From NCBI GenBank assembly GCA_045650505.1, contig JAZRRE010000003.1, positions 1 through 64,000 of the forward strand: a DNA stretch of 64,000 nt, written 5' to 3'. Within the stretch, counting starts at the first letter, position 1; each line of letters begins with the position of its first letter. The stretch comes from RGIG1681 sp045650505. Lineage in GTDB: Bacteria; Bacillota; Clostridia; Christensenellales; UBA1242. A model generated the notes under the pieces. It had not been told where the DNA came from. It saw nothing but the letters and a program-made list of their open reading frames with translations, and made no database searches. The position numbers and the translations under genes were made by a program. Positions 24,055 to 33,476 of this stretch are shown piece after piece.

Positions 24055-26781
24055 ATGTTAAGTGTTAGAAATTTAGTTAAAACTTACAAAACAAAGAAAG
24101 CAGATACAGTTGTTGCGCTTAATAATGTTTCAATTGACTTTCCTGAAACAGGTTTAGTTTTCTTGCTTGGTAAATCAGGTTCTGGTAAATCTACACTTTT
24201 GAATGCTATTGGTGGTCTTGATACTTTTGATAGTGGTGAAATTATCATTAAAGGCAAGTCTTCAGCAGATTTTTCACAAAGTGATTTTGATAGTTATCGC
24301 AATACATTTATCGGTTTCATTTTCCAAGAATATAATATTTTGGAAAACTTTACTGTGCATAAAAACTTGGCTCTTGCTCTTGAACTTCAAGGCAAAAAGG
24401 CAGATAATAATGAAATCAACAAATTGCTCGAACAAGTTGAAATGACACAATATGCAAAACGCAAACCAAATCAACTTTCAGGTGGTCAAAAACAAAGAGT
24501 TGCGATTGCTCGTGCGCTTGTTAAAAATCCAGAAATTATTATGGCAGATGAACCAACCGGTGCACTTGATTCGAATACCGGAAAACAAGTTATGGATACT
24601 TTGAAACAACTTTCAAAAACAAAACTTGTAATTATTGTTTCTCACGATAGAGAATTTGCTGAAATTTACGGTGATAGAATTATTGAACTTAAAGATGGAA
24701 AAATTCTTCAAGATATCACTAAAAAAGAAATCGAAGCAAAAGAAACTGCTTCAGGTATTAAAGTTATTGATGATAATATTCTTTATATCAAAAAAGGTCA
24801 TCAAATGACTGAAGGTGATATCAAAGCAATCACAAAAGTTATCACTGAAAATGCAAAAAATAATGACACTTTCATTTCGTTTGATAAGGAAGCAAATGAC
24901 AAACTTAAAGAAGGTGCAAAAATCAATGATTCAGGCAACAAAGAAGCCTTCCTTACAACTGAAAAAGAAGACATCAAGGTTAAACAATATAACCCTAACA
25001 GTTTGCAACTTATTAAGTCAAGACTTAAATTTATTGACTCATTAAAAATGGGTGCAAGTGCACTTAAAAATAAAGTTGGTAAACTTATTTTCACAATCAT
25101 TCTTTCATTGTTTGCTTTTACTGTGTTTGGTATTGTTGACGCACTTTCTTGTTGGAACAGAGCAGATTCTGTTTATCAAGCAATGCAAATGACAAACCAA
25201 ACAAATATTGCTATGAGAAAGGGTGTGAAAAAAGATTCTTGGATTGATAATCAAGCAACATTGCTTTCAGATATAGAAAATCTTCAAAAAGAGTTCCCTA
25301 AACACATAATTAAAGGTGTTGTTAAAGGAAACTATTATGAGCCAAACATTACAATTAAAGAAATTTCTTTAAAAAATAATAACAATCCTTTATATCAAAC
25401 AATTGCTGGTGGTTATGCTTATCTCACAAAAGCAGAACTTGACACTATGAAAGTTTCTCTTGAAGGAAGAGTTCCTGCAACAGAGGGTGAAGTTTGTATT
25501 TCAAAGCATACATTTGAAGCGATGATTAAGAGAACTGCTGAAAATGAAGGTGATAAAAAGATTACAAGTTTCTCACAATTTACTGATGAAAAACCATTAA
25601 TGATAAACATTGAAGGTTTTGTTGATGGTGGTCATGAATCATATGTTCGTGTTGTTGGTGTCTTTGATGACAAGACAAATCTTGATACATATAAAGCAAA
25701 AACAGATGAAGAACTTATGGAAAAGGGCTATCAAATTAGTGATGCTTTAAATTACAGTTGGGCAAGACTTGTTATTGTTAATGAAACCAAATATGATGAA
25801 TTATCAAACAAAGGTTCTAGCATTGATTATGCAATGGATTATGGTCAAGGCAAAAATAATGGTTATTACACATTAAGTGGCAGCAATTATTATGATATTA
25901 ATGAATTTATTACAAATAGATATTATGGAGATGAGCAAGAAAAGGTAGAAGATTTCATTAATCATTATCAAGTAGTAATGAAATCAGGAAAGACAATTGC
26001 AAATCTTGCTGATGATGAAATTATTGTTTATGCTTATTCATTAGAAAATTATTATTCTGATTTAGATGCTGCACTTGAAGAAGGTATTACTTTAAAATTA
26101 AAACCTGATATGTATGATGATGCTGTTGTTAAAGAGTTTAAAGTTGTTGGTTATCATACTAATGGTTCTGGTTGCTTTGTTAATGCAAAAGCAAAAGAAG
26201 GACTTGACCCACTTTTTGCTGGTTGTGAATTTATGATTTCAGCGCTTATTGATGACGAGACTGAAGATAAGAGATTTATTACCAGACTTGAAACATTAGA
26301 TGAAAACAATGTTAAATTCTCAATTCAAAACACAACAACATCAATGCTTGATATGCTTGAAGATATTTTATATATGATGACAGATATCTTCTTCTATGTT
26401 GCTATTGGATTTGCTGTGTTTGCTGCGCTTATGCTTATGAACTTTATTTCAACCTCAATTTCTTACAAAAAGAGAGAAATTGGTGTGCTTCGTGCACTTG
26501 GTGCAAGGGGAAGTGATATCTTTGGAATCTTCTTCAATGAAAGTATGATTATTGCTCTTATTAACTTTGTGCTTGCAACAATTGCAACATTTGTTGGTTG
26601 CTACTTTATCAATGCAGCAATTCTTTCTGAATTACAACTTGATATTGTGCTTTTGAATGTAAGCATTAGACAAATGATACTTATTCTTGCTGTTTCTTCA
26701 GGTTCTGCATTTATTGGAAGTTTCCTTCCTACATTCAAAATTTCAAGAAAGAAACCTATTGATGCAATTAATAACAGATAA
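24055..26781 (+). CDS. ABC exporter with fused ATPase and FtsX-type permease
   Basis: 908 residues from ATG 24055 (AAGGAG 6 nt before; an upstream in-frame GTG at 24001 coincides with the transcript start). The ATPase is N-terminal: Walker A GKSGSGKS (39-46), Q-loop Q91, signature LSGGQ (141-145), Walker B IIMADE (161-166), H-loop His197. A charged linker leads to a first membrane segment near 344-365, a large extracellular domain (about 370-770), and three C-terminal membrane segments (about 775-805, 835-860, 872-892) with KKREIGVLRALGARGSDIFGIF, the FtsX/MacB permease signature. Such mechanotransmitting exporters handle antimicrobial peptides, lipoproteins or signals; the substrate is unknown. 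Single-gene unit. Confidence 0.92.
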   Translation: MLSVRNLVKTYKTKKADTVVALNNVSIDFPETGLVFLLGKSGSGKSTLLNAIGGLDTFDSGEIIIKGKSSADFSQSDFDSYRNTFIGFIFQEYNILENFTVHKNLALALELQGKKADNNEINKLLEQVEMTQYAKRKPNQLSGGQKQRVAIARALVKNPEIIMADEPTGALDSNTGKQVMDTLKQLSKTKLVIIVSHDREFAEIYGDRIIELKDGKILQDITKKEIEAKETASGIKVIDDNILYIKKGHQMTEGDIKAITKVITENAKNNDTFISFDKEANDKLKEGAKINDSGNKEAFLTTEKEDIKVKQYNPNSLQLIKSRLKFIDSLKMGASALKNKVGKLIFTIILSLFAFTVFGIVDALSCWNRADSVYQAMQMTNQTNIAMRKGVKKDSWIDNQATLLSDIENLQKEFPKHIIKGVVKGNYYEPNITIKEISLKNNNNPLYQTIAGGYAYLTKAELDTMKVSLEGRVPATEGEVCISKHTFEAMIKRTAENEGDKKITSFSQFTDEKPLMINIEGFVDGGHESYVRVVGVFDDKTNLDTYKAKTDEELMEKGYQISDALNYSWARLVIVNETKYDELSNKGSSIDYAMDYGQGKNNGYYTLSGSNYYDINEFITNRYYGDEQEKVEDFINHYQVVMKSGKTIANLADDEIIVYAYSLENYYSDLDAALEEGITLKLKPDMYDDAVVKEFKVVGYHTNGSGCFVNAKAKEGLDPLFAGCEFMISALIDDETEDKRFITRLETLDENNVKFSIQNTTTSMLDMLEDILYMMTDIFFYVAIGFAVFAALMLMNFISTSISYKKREIGVLRALGARGSDIFGIFFNESMIIALINFVLATIATFVGCYFINAAILSELQLDIVLLNVSIRQMILILAVSSGSAFIGSFLPTFKISRKKPIDAINNR

Positions 26782-26793
26782 AATAAACAAAAT

Positions 26794-26826
26794 AAAAATA
26801 GGAAGATTTTTCTTCCTATTTTTTTA
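26794..26826. terminator. Bidirectional terminator between ABC exporter and mgtE
   Basis: AAAAATAGGAAGA and TCTTCCTATTTTTTT; A and T tracts on both sides suit the convergent genes. Confidence 0.88.
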
Positions 26827-26842
26827 TGTTTAAAATTTAAAA

Positions 26843-28531
26843 TTAAAGCAATGTGATTGAGAATAAGCAGAAGATTAAAAGCGAAATCACATCGACAATG
26901 GTTGTGATGAATGGGTTTGCAACAACTGCTGGGTCAAGTTTGATTTTCTTTGCTAAAAGCGGCAAAATTGCCCCCACAAGTTTGGCAATACATATAGTTG
27001 CAAATAGTGATAATGAAACCACAAATGAGATTTTAAAGGTATAATCATAGCCAAAAATCAAGTTGTCAATAAGCATAAGCTTTCCAAAGCAAGCTACTGC
27101 TAAAACAAATGCAACAATCACTGCAACGCGAATTTCTTTCCAAATAACTTTCAGAACATCTTTCAGTTCAACTTCTCCTGTTGCAAGTGACTGAATTATG
27201 GTTACTGATGCTTGGCTTCCAGAGTTTCCACCGGTTCCCATAAGCATTGGAACACAGGCAAAAAGAAGGGGAGAAAGGCTGTTTAATGTGCTTTCATAAA
27301 CGTTGATAATAATACCTGTAAATGTGGCCGAAATGAGCAAAATTAAGAGCCAAGGCAAACGGTTTTTGAAAATAGAGAACACATTTGTTTGAAGATATGG
27401 TTTTGTGGTTGGTGCGATACCGGCCATTTTGCTGATATCTTCTTGGCTTTCTTCTTGAATAATGTCGATAGCATCGTCAATAGTAACGATACCGGTGATT
27501 CTATTTTCATTGTCAACAACAGGAACTGCAAGAAGGTCGTATTTTTGAAGCATATTAGAAACTTCTTCTCTGTCTGTGCTTGTATGGGCATAAATGACAT
27601 TTTCTTGCATAAAATCACCAATTTTATCGTTTGGCTTGTGCAAAATTATGTCTTTTGCAGAAACGGTTCCAAGAAGGCGTTTTTTGTCATCTGTAACATA
27701 ACAAGTATAGATTGTTTCTTTGTCAATTGCTTGTTTTCTCATTTTCTTGAGTGCTTCTGAAACAGTCATTTTTGTTCGAAGTGTAACGAACTCTGTTGTC
27801 ATAATGCTTCCAGCGCTATCTTTAGGGAAACCTAAAATTTTATTTAATGTTGCTCTTGTTTCAGGATTTGAAAGCTTTAAAAGTCTAATTACGACATTTG
27901 AAGGCATTTCTTCAATAATATCAACAGTATCATCGACAAAAAGCTCATTAATAATGTTAGAAACTTCGGCATCAGTGAATGTGTTGATAAGCATTTTTTG
28001 TCTATCTACGTTCATATCGACAAAAACTTCACTAGCAAGGTCTTTTGGAAGAAGTCTGAAAATAACTACAACTTTTTCTTTATCGATATCGTTCATAATG
28101 TCTGCAATATCAGCTGGTTCCATTTCTGCAAGAAGTGGTTTTAATGATGAAAACTTTTTGTTTTCAATGTTATCAATAATCTCAAGAAGTTTTTCGTGGC
28201 GAGTGTCAGCTTCAGCTTTTAAAAGAATTTCATTAAGCACTTTTTGGTTGACATCATTTTCAACATCACTGTCTAAAAGCTCTTCTGAAATTTCTTTAAA
28301 TTCAAAGCCACTGATGTTATCAATTAAATATTGTTGAAGGTCTGTTTTAAATTTAACGAAAACTCTTGCAGAAACTTCTTCTGGAAGTTTAGGGAGAATT
28401 TTAACAAGTTCATCGCGTTCAATTCTTGAAAGGGCACGAGCGAGGTCGGTTGTTGTTATTTTTTCAACCATTTCGTTGAGCTCATCAAACTTTTCTTCGT
28501 TAAATAATTCCTCAATTCTATTGTTTAACAT
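26843..28531 (-). CDS. mgtE: Magnesium transporter MgtE
   Basis: 562 residues on the minus strand. The N-terminal superhelical domain is about 100 residues longer than usual (to about 225); it includes MEPADIADIMNDIDKEK and GFPKDSAGSIMTTEF. A CBS pair spans about 230-365, and five membrane segments occupy about 385-562, with GTGGNSGSQASVTIIQSLATGE, the hallmark pore motif. It imports Mg2+, gated by the cytosolic domains. AATTGGAGAA precedes ATG 28531. An M-box riboswitch with a terminator lies upstream, so it is expected to be shut off at high Mg2+. Confidence 0.96.
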   Translation of the reverse strand: MLNNRIEELFNEEKFDELNEMVEKITTTDLARALSRIERDELVKILPKLPEEVSARVFVKFKTDLQQYLIDNISGFEFKEISEELLDSDVENDVNQKVLNEILLKAEADTRHEKLLEIIDNIENKKFSSLKPLLAEMEPADIADIMNDIDKEKVVVIFRLLPKDLASEVFVDMNVDRQKMLINTFTDAEVSNIINELFVDDTVDIIEEMPSNVVIRLLKLSNPETRATLNKILGFPKDSAGSIMTTEFVTLRTKMTVSEALKKMRKQAIDKETIYTCYVTDDKKRLLGTVSAKDIILHKPNDKIGDFMQENVIYAHTSTDREEVSNMLQKYDLLAVPVVDNENRITGIVTIDDAIDIIQEESQEDISKMAGIAPTTKPYLQTNVFSIFKNRLPWLLILLISATFTGIIINVYESTLNSLSPLLFACVPMLMGTGGNSGSQASVTIIQSLATGEVELKDVLKVIWKEIRVAVIVAFVLAVACFGKLMLIDNLIFGYDYTFKISFVVSLSLFATICIAKLVGAILPLLAKKIKLDPAVVANPFITTIVDVISLLIFCLFSITLL

Positions 28532-28545
28532 AGCTTTTCTCCAAT

Positions 28546-28577
28546 AAAAAAATCCCGCAATAATTAAAGCGGGAATT
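28546..28577 (-). terminator. Riboswitch-controlled intrinsic terminator before mgtE
   Basis: On the minus strand ATTCCCGC, A/T loop, GCGGGATTTTTTT. It lies between the M-box and the mgtE ribosome binding site, the expected place for attenuation. Confidence 0.9.
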
Positions 28578-28596
28578 TTAAAAGTATATCGACTTT

Positions 28597-28758
28597 TGAA
28601 TACCCGTTCAAGCTTTAGCTCCGCAGGGCAGTGGCATTGCGTTAAATTTCCCCTTGAAAATGTTGTCGAGAAAATTTGTTAACCTGCAAACAAAAGTCTC
28701 CTTTTGAGAGCGGCAGCAACCCGTATCCCTGTGGTAGCCTTACCTACCGATTTATCAT
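28597..28758 (-). ncRNA. M-box (ykoK) magnesium riboswitch
   Basis: Minus-strand RNA contains the conserved M-box blocks GGTAGGTAAGGCTACCA, ACGGGTTGCTGCC, AATGCCACTGCC and GGAGCTAAAGCTTGAACG, in the same order as in the Bacillus mgtE leader. It lies directly upstream of a terminator and mgtE and downstream of a good promoter. Binding of Mg2+ is known in this class to favour termination. Ends are approximate. Confidence 0.92.
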
Positions 28759-28766
28759 ACAATTTG

Positions 28767-28796
28767 ATTATACAACTATAACTTAACTAATGTCAA
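28767..28796 (-). promoter_or_regulatory. Sigma-A promoter of the M-box/mgtE transcript
   Basis: On the minus strand TTGACA (28796-28791), 18-nt spacer, TATAAT (28772-28767). The stretch 28797-29040 is very A/T-rich and shows no gene. Confidence 0.85.
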
Positions 28797-29046
28797 TAGT
28801 TTAACAAAATTCTTGTTATATTTTATTCATAATTAAATTTTTATGAAACAGAATAAATTTTGCATATAATCATTAATTTTAAGAAATTAAAATTATGCTT
28901 AAATTGTATAATTGAAAAATGGAAACGCTAAAAAATACATTTTTATGTAAAGTTTTAAAATAATTTCAAAATCTAAATTTTGCAAAAATTTTAGTTGAAA
29001 TTTATAAAAGTTATAAAAAAGATAATTTTATAAATTATTCATTTGT

Positions 29047-29075
29047 TTGTGTTTTTGATTTTATTCAGTTATAAT
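29047..29075 (+). promoter_or_regulatory. Probable promoter of rnr
   Basis: TATAAT at 29070-29075 with a weak -35 (TTGTGT, 29047-29052) at 17 nt. Confidence 0.5.
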
Positions 29076-29098
29076 AAGCACAGAAGGTGGAGATTTTT

Positions 29099-31411
29099 AT
29101 GAATTTTATTGAAACAATTTACAGCAAAATTTTACTTATGAGAAAGAATAAATTTAGTTTCCATGATGTTGCAAAAGCAACAGGGCTCACTTATGGTTTT
29201 GATAAGCGAACCCTAATTGACACTCTTGAAACACTTGTTAAACAAGAGAAACTTGGCAAACTTAAAAATGGTGATTATGTTGTTCTTAAAAAATCTCAAA
29301 CAATTAAATGCACAATTTTAGGCACCAGCAAAGACTATGCTTTTGCAAGACCATTCACAGGTGAAAAAGATAAAGACATTTTTATTGCTGAAGCAAATCT
29401 TAATGATGCGTGTCATGGTGACACAGTTCTCGTTGAAGTTGGAATTTCAGGTAAAGATAGAAATTATAAACGCAATTTGCCACTTGTTGCAAAAGGAAAA
29501 CAAGAAGGCAGGGTTGTTAAAATTTTAGAACGTGGATTTCAAGTGGTTGTGGGCATTATGTCGATAAACGAAAGGGGAATCGCAACAGTTATTCCTGATG
29601 ATAGGCGTTTTGCAGATTCGGTTTTTGTGTCTAGTGAAGACGTTAATGGTGCAGCAAACAACACAAAGGTTGTGCTTGACATTCTTGATTATCCATCAAA
29701 CATCAAAATGGCAAGAGGTCGCGTTCGTGAAATTTTAGGTGACCCAAATGATGCAAGAGTGACCACTCTTTCAATTATTCGCTCATTCAACTTGATTGAA
29801 GAGTTTCCTGATGATGTTGTTGCTGAAGCAGACAAGGTTTCGATTCCGGTTTCAAAAGAAGACCAAAAGGGCAGAAAAGATTATCGTGACAAACTTATCA
29901 TCACAATTGATGGTGATGATGCGCGTGACTTTGATGACGCGATTTCTCTTGAAAAAGATGGTGAAAATTATAAACTTGGCGTTTATATTGCCGATGTTTC
30001 GCACTATGTTCGAGGGGGTTCTAAAATTGACCAAGAAGCGTTCAAAAGAGCAACTTCTGTATATTTTCCTGACCATGTTCTTCCAATGCTTCCGGTTTCA
30101 CTCTCAAACGGAATCTGCTCACTCAACCCAAAAGAAGACAGATTCACAATGGCTGTTGAAATGCTAATCAGCCCTGCAGGAAAAGTGCTTGACTATGAAA
30201 TCCATAAAGGCATTATGCAGTCAAGTTATCGTATGACATACACAAAAGTTACCAAAATTTTAAACGGTGATAAGAAACTTTGTGAAGAATATAAAGAAAT
30301 TGTGCCAATGCTTGGGCTTATGGCAGAACTTGCCAAAATCTTGATTACAAGAAGAGATAATGCAGGAAACCTTGATTTTGACATTCCAGCACCAGAAATT
30401 CATTTGAACGAAGATGGAACTGTTAAAGAAATCATTAGAAAGCCTCGTGATATTTCTGACAGAGTTATTGAGCAGTTTATGGTGCTTACAAATGAAGTGG
30501 TTGCACGCCACTTTGATAAAATGAAAGTTCCTTTTGTTTATCGTATTCACGAAACACCAACAAGTGAAAAAGTTCAAAAATTCAGGGCTTTTGCAGGCAG
30601 TTTGGGGCTTCGTTTCCAAACAACAGGAACAGAGGCAAGCCCAAAAGATTTCCAAACACTTTTGAAACTTTCAAAGGGTCAAGATTATTCAACTGCGCTT
30701 TCAAAAGTTATGCTTCGAAGTATGCAAAAGGCAAGATATGAAGTTCAAAACCTTGGTCACTTTGGTTTGGCACTCAAAGATTATTGCCATTTCACTTCTC
30801 CGATTAGAAGATATCCTGACCTTACAATTCACAGAATTATGACTGAAATTTTAGAAGGCAGATTTGATAAGAAAAAGTATGAATTTTTCGAAGAATTTGC
30901 TGTTCAATCAGCAGAGCGTTCAAGCACAATGGAGCGACAAGCTGAAGAAGCAGAACGTGCGGTTGATGCTCAAAAGATGACCGAATATATGCAAACCAAA
31001 ATTGGTGAAACATTTGAAGGCATCATTTCAGGCGTAACACAAAATGGCTTCTTTGTTGAACTTGAAAACACCATTGAAGGTTTTGTTTCAGTTTTAAGAC
31101 TTCCAAAAGGTCATTATGATTATAACGAAAATAATTATAGTTTGAGCGGGCTTGGAAAAGTTTATCGCATTGGTGATAAAATTGAAATTCGCGTTGTTTC
31201 AACTGATATCGTGCTTCGCAGAATTGATTTCGAACTTGCAGACTTCCATAGAGAAGTTAGTGAAGATGAGTTTAATCACTTCAATGAAGACAGGAGAGAT
31301 GAGAGAAATAATGACAGAAAAGGTTCTTCTAGAAGAAATGATAGAGATGACCAAAGGGGCAAAGAAAGAAAAGGCTCAACAAAAGGCAGGGGCAGAGGTT
31401 CAAGAAGATAA
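29099..31411 (+). CDS. rnr: Ribonuclease R
   Basis: 770 residues from ATG 29099 (GGTGGAG 6 nt upstream; the GTG at 29087 is inside that site). Order: N-terminal winged helix (about 1-70), cold-shock domains, RNB catalytic domain starting ITIDGDDARDFDDAISL with the metal-binding Asp residues, FTSPIRRYPDLTIHR, then S1 domain (FEGIISGVTQNGFFVEL), and a basic RG-rich tail (RGRGSRR). Processive 3'-5' exoribonuclease. In other bacteria it acts with SmpB/tmRNA on stalled mRNAs; smpB and ssrA follow about 1.1 kb downstream, beyond one minus-strand gene. Confidence 0.97.
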   Translation: MNFIETIYSKILLMRKNKFSFHDVAKATGLTYGFDKRTLIDTLETLVKQEKLGKLKNGDYVVLKKSQTIKCTILGTSKDYAFARPFTGEKDKDIFIAEANLNDACHGDTVLVEVGISGKDRNYKRNLPLVAKGKQEGRVVKILERGFQVVVGIMSINERGIATVIPDDRRFADSVFVSSEDVNGAANNTKVVLDILDYPSNIKMARGRVREILGDPNDARVTTLSIIRSFNLIEEFPDDVVAEADKVSIPVSKEDQKGRKDYRDKLIITIDGDDARDFDDAISLEKDGENYKLGVYIADVSHYVRGGSKIDQEAFKRATSVYFPDHVLPMLPVSLSNGICSLNPKEDRFTMAVEMLISPAGKVLDYEIHKGIMQSSYRMTYTKVTKILNGDKKLCEEYKEIVPMLGLMAELAKILITRRDNAGNLDFDIPAPEIHLNEDGTVKEIIRKPRDISDRVIEQFMVLTNEVVARHFDKMKVPFVYRIHETPTSEKVQKFRAFAGSLGLRFQTTGTEASPKDFQTLLKLSKGQDYSTALSKVMLRSMQKARYEVQNLGHFGLALKDYCHFTSPIRRYPDLTIHRIMTEILEGRFDKKKYEFFEEFAVQSAERSSTMERQAEEAERAVDAQKMTEYMQTKIGETFEGIISGVTQNGFFVELENTIEGFVSVLRLPKGHYDYNENNYSLSGLGKVYRIGDKIEIRVVSTDIVLRRIDFELADFHREVSEDEFNHFNEDRRDERNNDRKGSSRRNDRDDQRGKERKGSTKGRGRGSRR

Positions 31412-31451
31412 TTTTTGAAATCTGTTCATAAAAATCGAAAAAATTATGCAC

Positions 31452-31480
31452 AAAAAAACAGGTGAAATTCACCTGTTTTT
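31452..31480. terminator. Bidirectional terminator between rnr and the 31480 gene
   Basis: AAAAACAGGTGAA and TTCACCTGTTTTTT, flanked by A and T tracts. Confidence 0.88.
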
Positions 31481-32370
31481 TATTGTGGTTGAAAACTTGA
31501 AGTATCTGGATTTGGCATTGAAACAAGAGGTTCTCTGTCGGTGTAAGGTTTTTGTTTTTTTGCTTTATAATCTTCTATAAAACCAAGTTCAAGGTCGTGT
31601 TTTCTTCTAAAATAAGAAAGTTCAACCAATTTTTTTGCATAACTTGCAATAGTTGCTGGTGTTTGTGGTTTTTCAAGCCCAACAAAATTTGTATTGAAAC
31701 CATAAACAATTGCAAGGTTGTTGTTTTTTCTGTTTTCAGTTGCGTGAGTTTTTGCAAAGCTATAAAGTGCATCTTCAAAGGTTTGTTTTGGTTCAACATA
31801 AAGCTTCACCGGAGTAATGTTTTTAGAGGTGAACTTGTCAAGGTTATATTTTTCTCTAACAATGGTTAAATTTTTAATATAGTCAAGGGTTTCTTGTGGG
31901 GCAGTTTTTCCATTATAAAGAATGAAATATAAATCAAGAAGCTCTGCTCTGATAAACTCTTTAATCATTTCTTCATGTTCACGAACAAGTGTTGAAAAGG
32001 CTCTTTTTTGTTTTGCAGCCGCTTTTTCAGTTTCTTGCCTAATCATTTCAGGTGAGGCATAATAAGCAAGTTTGTTTGCACTTTGATAATCGGTTATATT
32101 TGAATCCATAAGGGTTGGAAGCACAACAAAATTTATGGTGCTTAAAACTTCATTTGGCATTGTTTTGAGCTTAATTTCAACATTAGCAGGCATACCTGTT
32201 TGGTTGCAAGAATCAATAATTTCACCAACGCTTTCGTTTGAAAAACTTTCAGACCAAAGTTCATCGGAGTCTTTTGTTCCGTGAGTGTTGTGGAAAGTTG
32301 CGTGAAAATCAAGATATTTTCTTGTTCCAACGCTAGTTTTTGTGTGTTCATAAATTTGACGACTATCCAT
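31480..32370 (-). CDS. Hypothetical protein, 296 residues
   Basis: Minus strand, AAGGGGC ribosome binding site before ATG 32370. Soluble and mixed alpha/beta in look, no signal or membrane segment. It starts MDSRQIYEHTKTSVGTRKYL; a helical Lys/Glu-rich middle (QETEKAAAKQKRAFSTLVREH in part) follows, and the end is Pro/Ser-rich (MPNPDTSSFQPQ). Inserted between rnr and smpB on the opposite strand. No family recognised. Confidence 0.8.
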   Translation of the reverse strand: MDSRQIYEHTKTSVGTRKYLDFHATFHNTHGTKDSDELWSESFSNESVGEIIDSCNQTGMPANVEIKLKTMPNEVLSTINFVVLPTLMDSNITDYQSANKLAYYASPEMIRQETEKAAAKQKRAFSTLVREHEEMIKEFIRAELLDLYFILYNGKTAPQETLDYIKNLTIVREKYNLDKFTSKNITPVKLYVEPKQTFEDALYSFAKTHATENRKNNNLAIVYGFNTNFVGLEKPQTPATIASYAKKLVELSYFRRKHDLELGFIEDYKAKKQKPYTDREPLVSMPNPDTSSFQPQ

Positions 32371-32491
32371 AAAAGCCCCTTAAAATCAGTTTATTTATTT
32401 CTAATTATATAATAATAAATTCAATAAGAAGTGTCAATAACTATTAAAATTTTGGGGTATTTTTCAAAATTTAATTTGTTTAAATATTCTA

Positions 32492-32520
32492 TTGATAATT
32501 AAAAATAGTTATGATATAAT
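32492..32520 (+). promoter_or_regulatory. smpB promoter ending 6 nt before the start codon
   Basis: TTGATA (32492-32497), 17-nt spacer, TATAAT (32515-32520). The start expected 6-7 nt downstream coincides with the A of ATG 32527. Confidence 0.75.
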
Positions 32521-32526
32521 ATTTTT

Positions 32527-32970
32527 ATGAAAATTTTAACAGAAAATAGAGAAGCAAGACATAATTACTTTTTAGAGCAAGCCTTTGAGGCGGGCATTGT
32601 TCTTGTTGGCAGCGAAGTTAAGTCTATTCGCGCAGGCAAAGCAAACCTTAAAGATAGTTATGTGCTTATTCGAAATGGTGAAGTCTTTCTTTTAAACTGT
32701 TTCATTTCAAATTTTGACAAAACAGGAATGTTTAAGCCAGATGAAAGAAGAACAAGAAAACTTTTGCTCAACAAGGCTGAAATTTTGAAGTTAGAGAGAA
32801 AAACAAAAGAGCAGGGTTACACCATTGTTCCAACAAAAATGTATTTAGTTGGTGACAAAGTTAAAGTTGAAATTGCTCTTGCAAAAGGTAAAAAACTTTA
32901 CAACAAAAAAGAAGACAAAATGAAAGCAGACCTTAAGCGTTATGCTGAAAGGCAAATCAAAGTTGGTTAA
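32527..32970 (+). CDS. smpB: SsrA-binding protein SmpB
   Basis: 147 residues: ENREARHNYFLEQAFEAGIVL, GSEVKSIRAGKANLKDSY, the AKGKKLYNKKEDKMKADLKR tail, all diagnostic. It binds the tRNA-like domain of tmRNA and places it in stalled ribosomes. There is no ribosome binding site: the -10 hexamer ends at 32520 and only 6 nt separate it from ATG, so the mRNA is probably leaderless. ssrA follows 18 nt downstream. Confidence 0.97.
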   Translation: MKILTENREARHNYFLEQAFEAGIVLVGSEVKSIRAGKANLKDSYVLIRNGEVFLLNCFISNFDKTGMFKPDERRTRKLLLNKAEILKLERKTKEQGYTIVPTKMYLVGDKVKVEIALAKGKKLYNKKEDKMKADLKRYAERQIKVG

Positions 32971-32988
32971 AATTTTCGTGAACAATAT

Positions 32989-33355
32989 GGGGGTGTTTCT
33001 GGTTTCGACAGGGAGCAAGAAATGCTATTTATAAGCGTGTGTGTAGCCTCGGCCTACATTAAAAACGAGAAAAAAATAAACGCAGATAACTATTCTGTTG
33101 CTACTGACGTAGCAGTTGCTGCTTAATTTTAGCGGCTCGGCAATTTAAAATTTCTCACTGGTTTTAAGTTGTTGTCATAATAAGTGGGGTGAACACTGTT
33201 GATGTTCGTGCATCAGTGTTCGAGATTTAACGGACTGGCTCAAAATGATTTTGTTTATTTAAAGTTTTGTGTGAGACAATAAAATAAACTAGCACACGTA
33301 GAAGGGGTAGTCTTTCGCTTTTTGGACGCGGGTTCAAGTCCCGCCACCTCCACCA
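32989..33355 (+). ncRNA. ssrA: Transfer-messenger RNA (tmRNA)
   Basis: The 5' end GGGGGTG pairs with CACCTCC before the encoded ACCA at 33355; the third pair is G-U, the alanine identity element. GTTTCTGGTTTCGACAGG is the standard D-arm region; GCGGGTTCAAGTCCCGC is the T-arm. The tag frame starts at GCA 33082 and encodes ADNYSVATDVAVAA, stop TAA 33124-33126. Hydrophobic AVAA ending fits recognition by Clp proteases. Pseudoknot regions lie between. About 367 nt. Confidence 0.96.
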
Positions 33356-33356
33356 A
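33340..33356 (+). repeat. 17-bp direct repeat, copy 1 (tmRNA 3' end, attachment core)
   Basis: CCCGCCACCTCCACCAA, the T-arm 3' strand, acceptor 3' strand and CCA of tmRNA. An exact second copy lies at 33477-33493. ssrA 3' ends are known targets of tyrosine integrases. Confidence 0.8.
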
Positions 33357-33357
33357 A

Positions 33358-33388
33358 TAAAAGCCTTGGAATTTTCCAAGGCTTTTTC
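33358..33388 (+). terminator. Intrinsic terminator of ssrA
   Basis: AAGCCTTGGAA and TTCCAAGGCTTTTTC directly after the tmRNA CCA. Confidence 0.9.
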
Positions 33389-33476
33389 TTATAGTCGGTG
33401 GCTGGGACAGTTTGAAATGAGTGACGCTCGAAATTTTCTCGCTATTCTGTCGCAAGATAAACTTGCTCCTTACACG

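Noticed and set aside
33255..33455. 66-codon minus-strand frame containing VEVAGLEPAS
   Set aside because: It is antisense to the 3' end of tmRNA; this peptide pattern is a common false translation of RNA genes.
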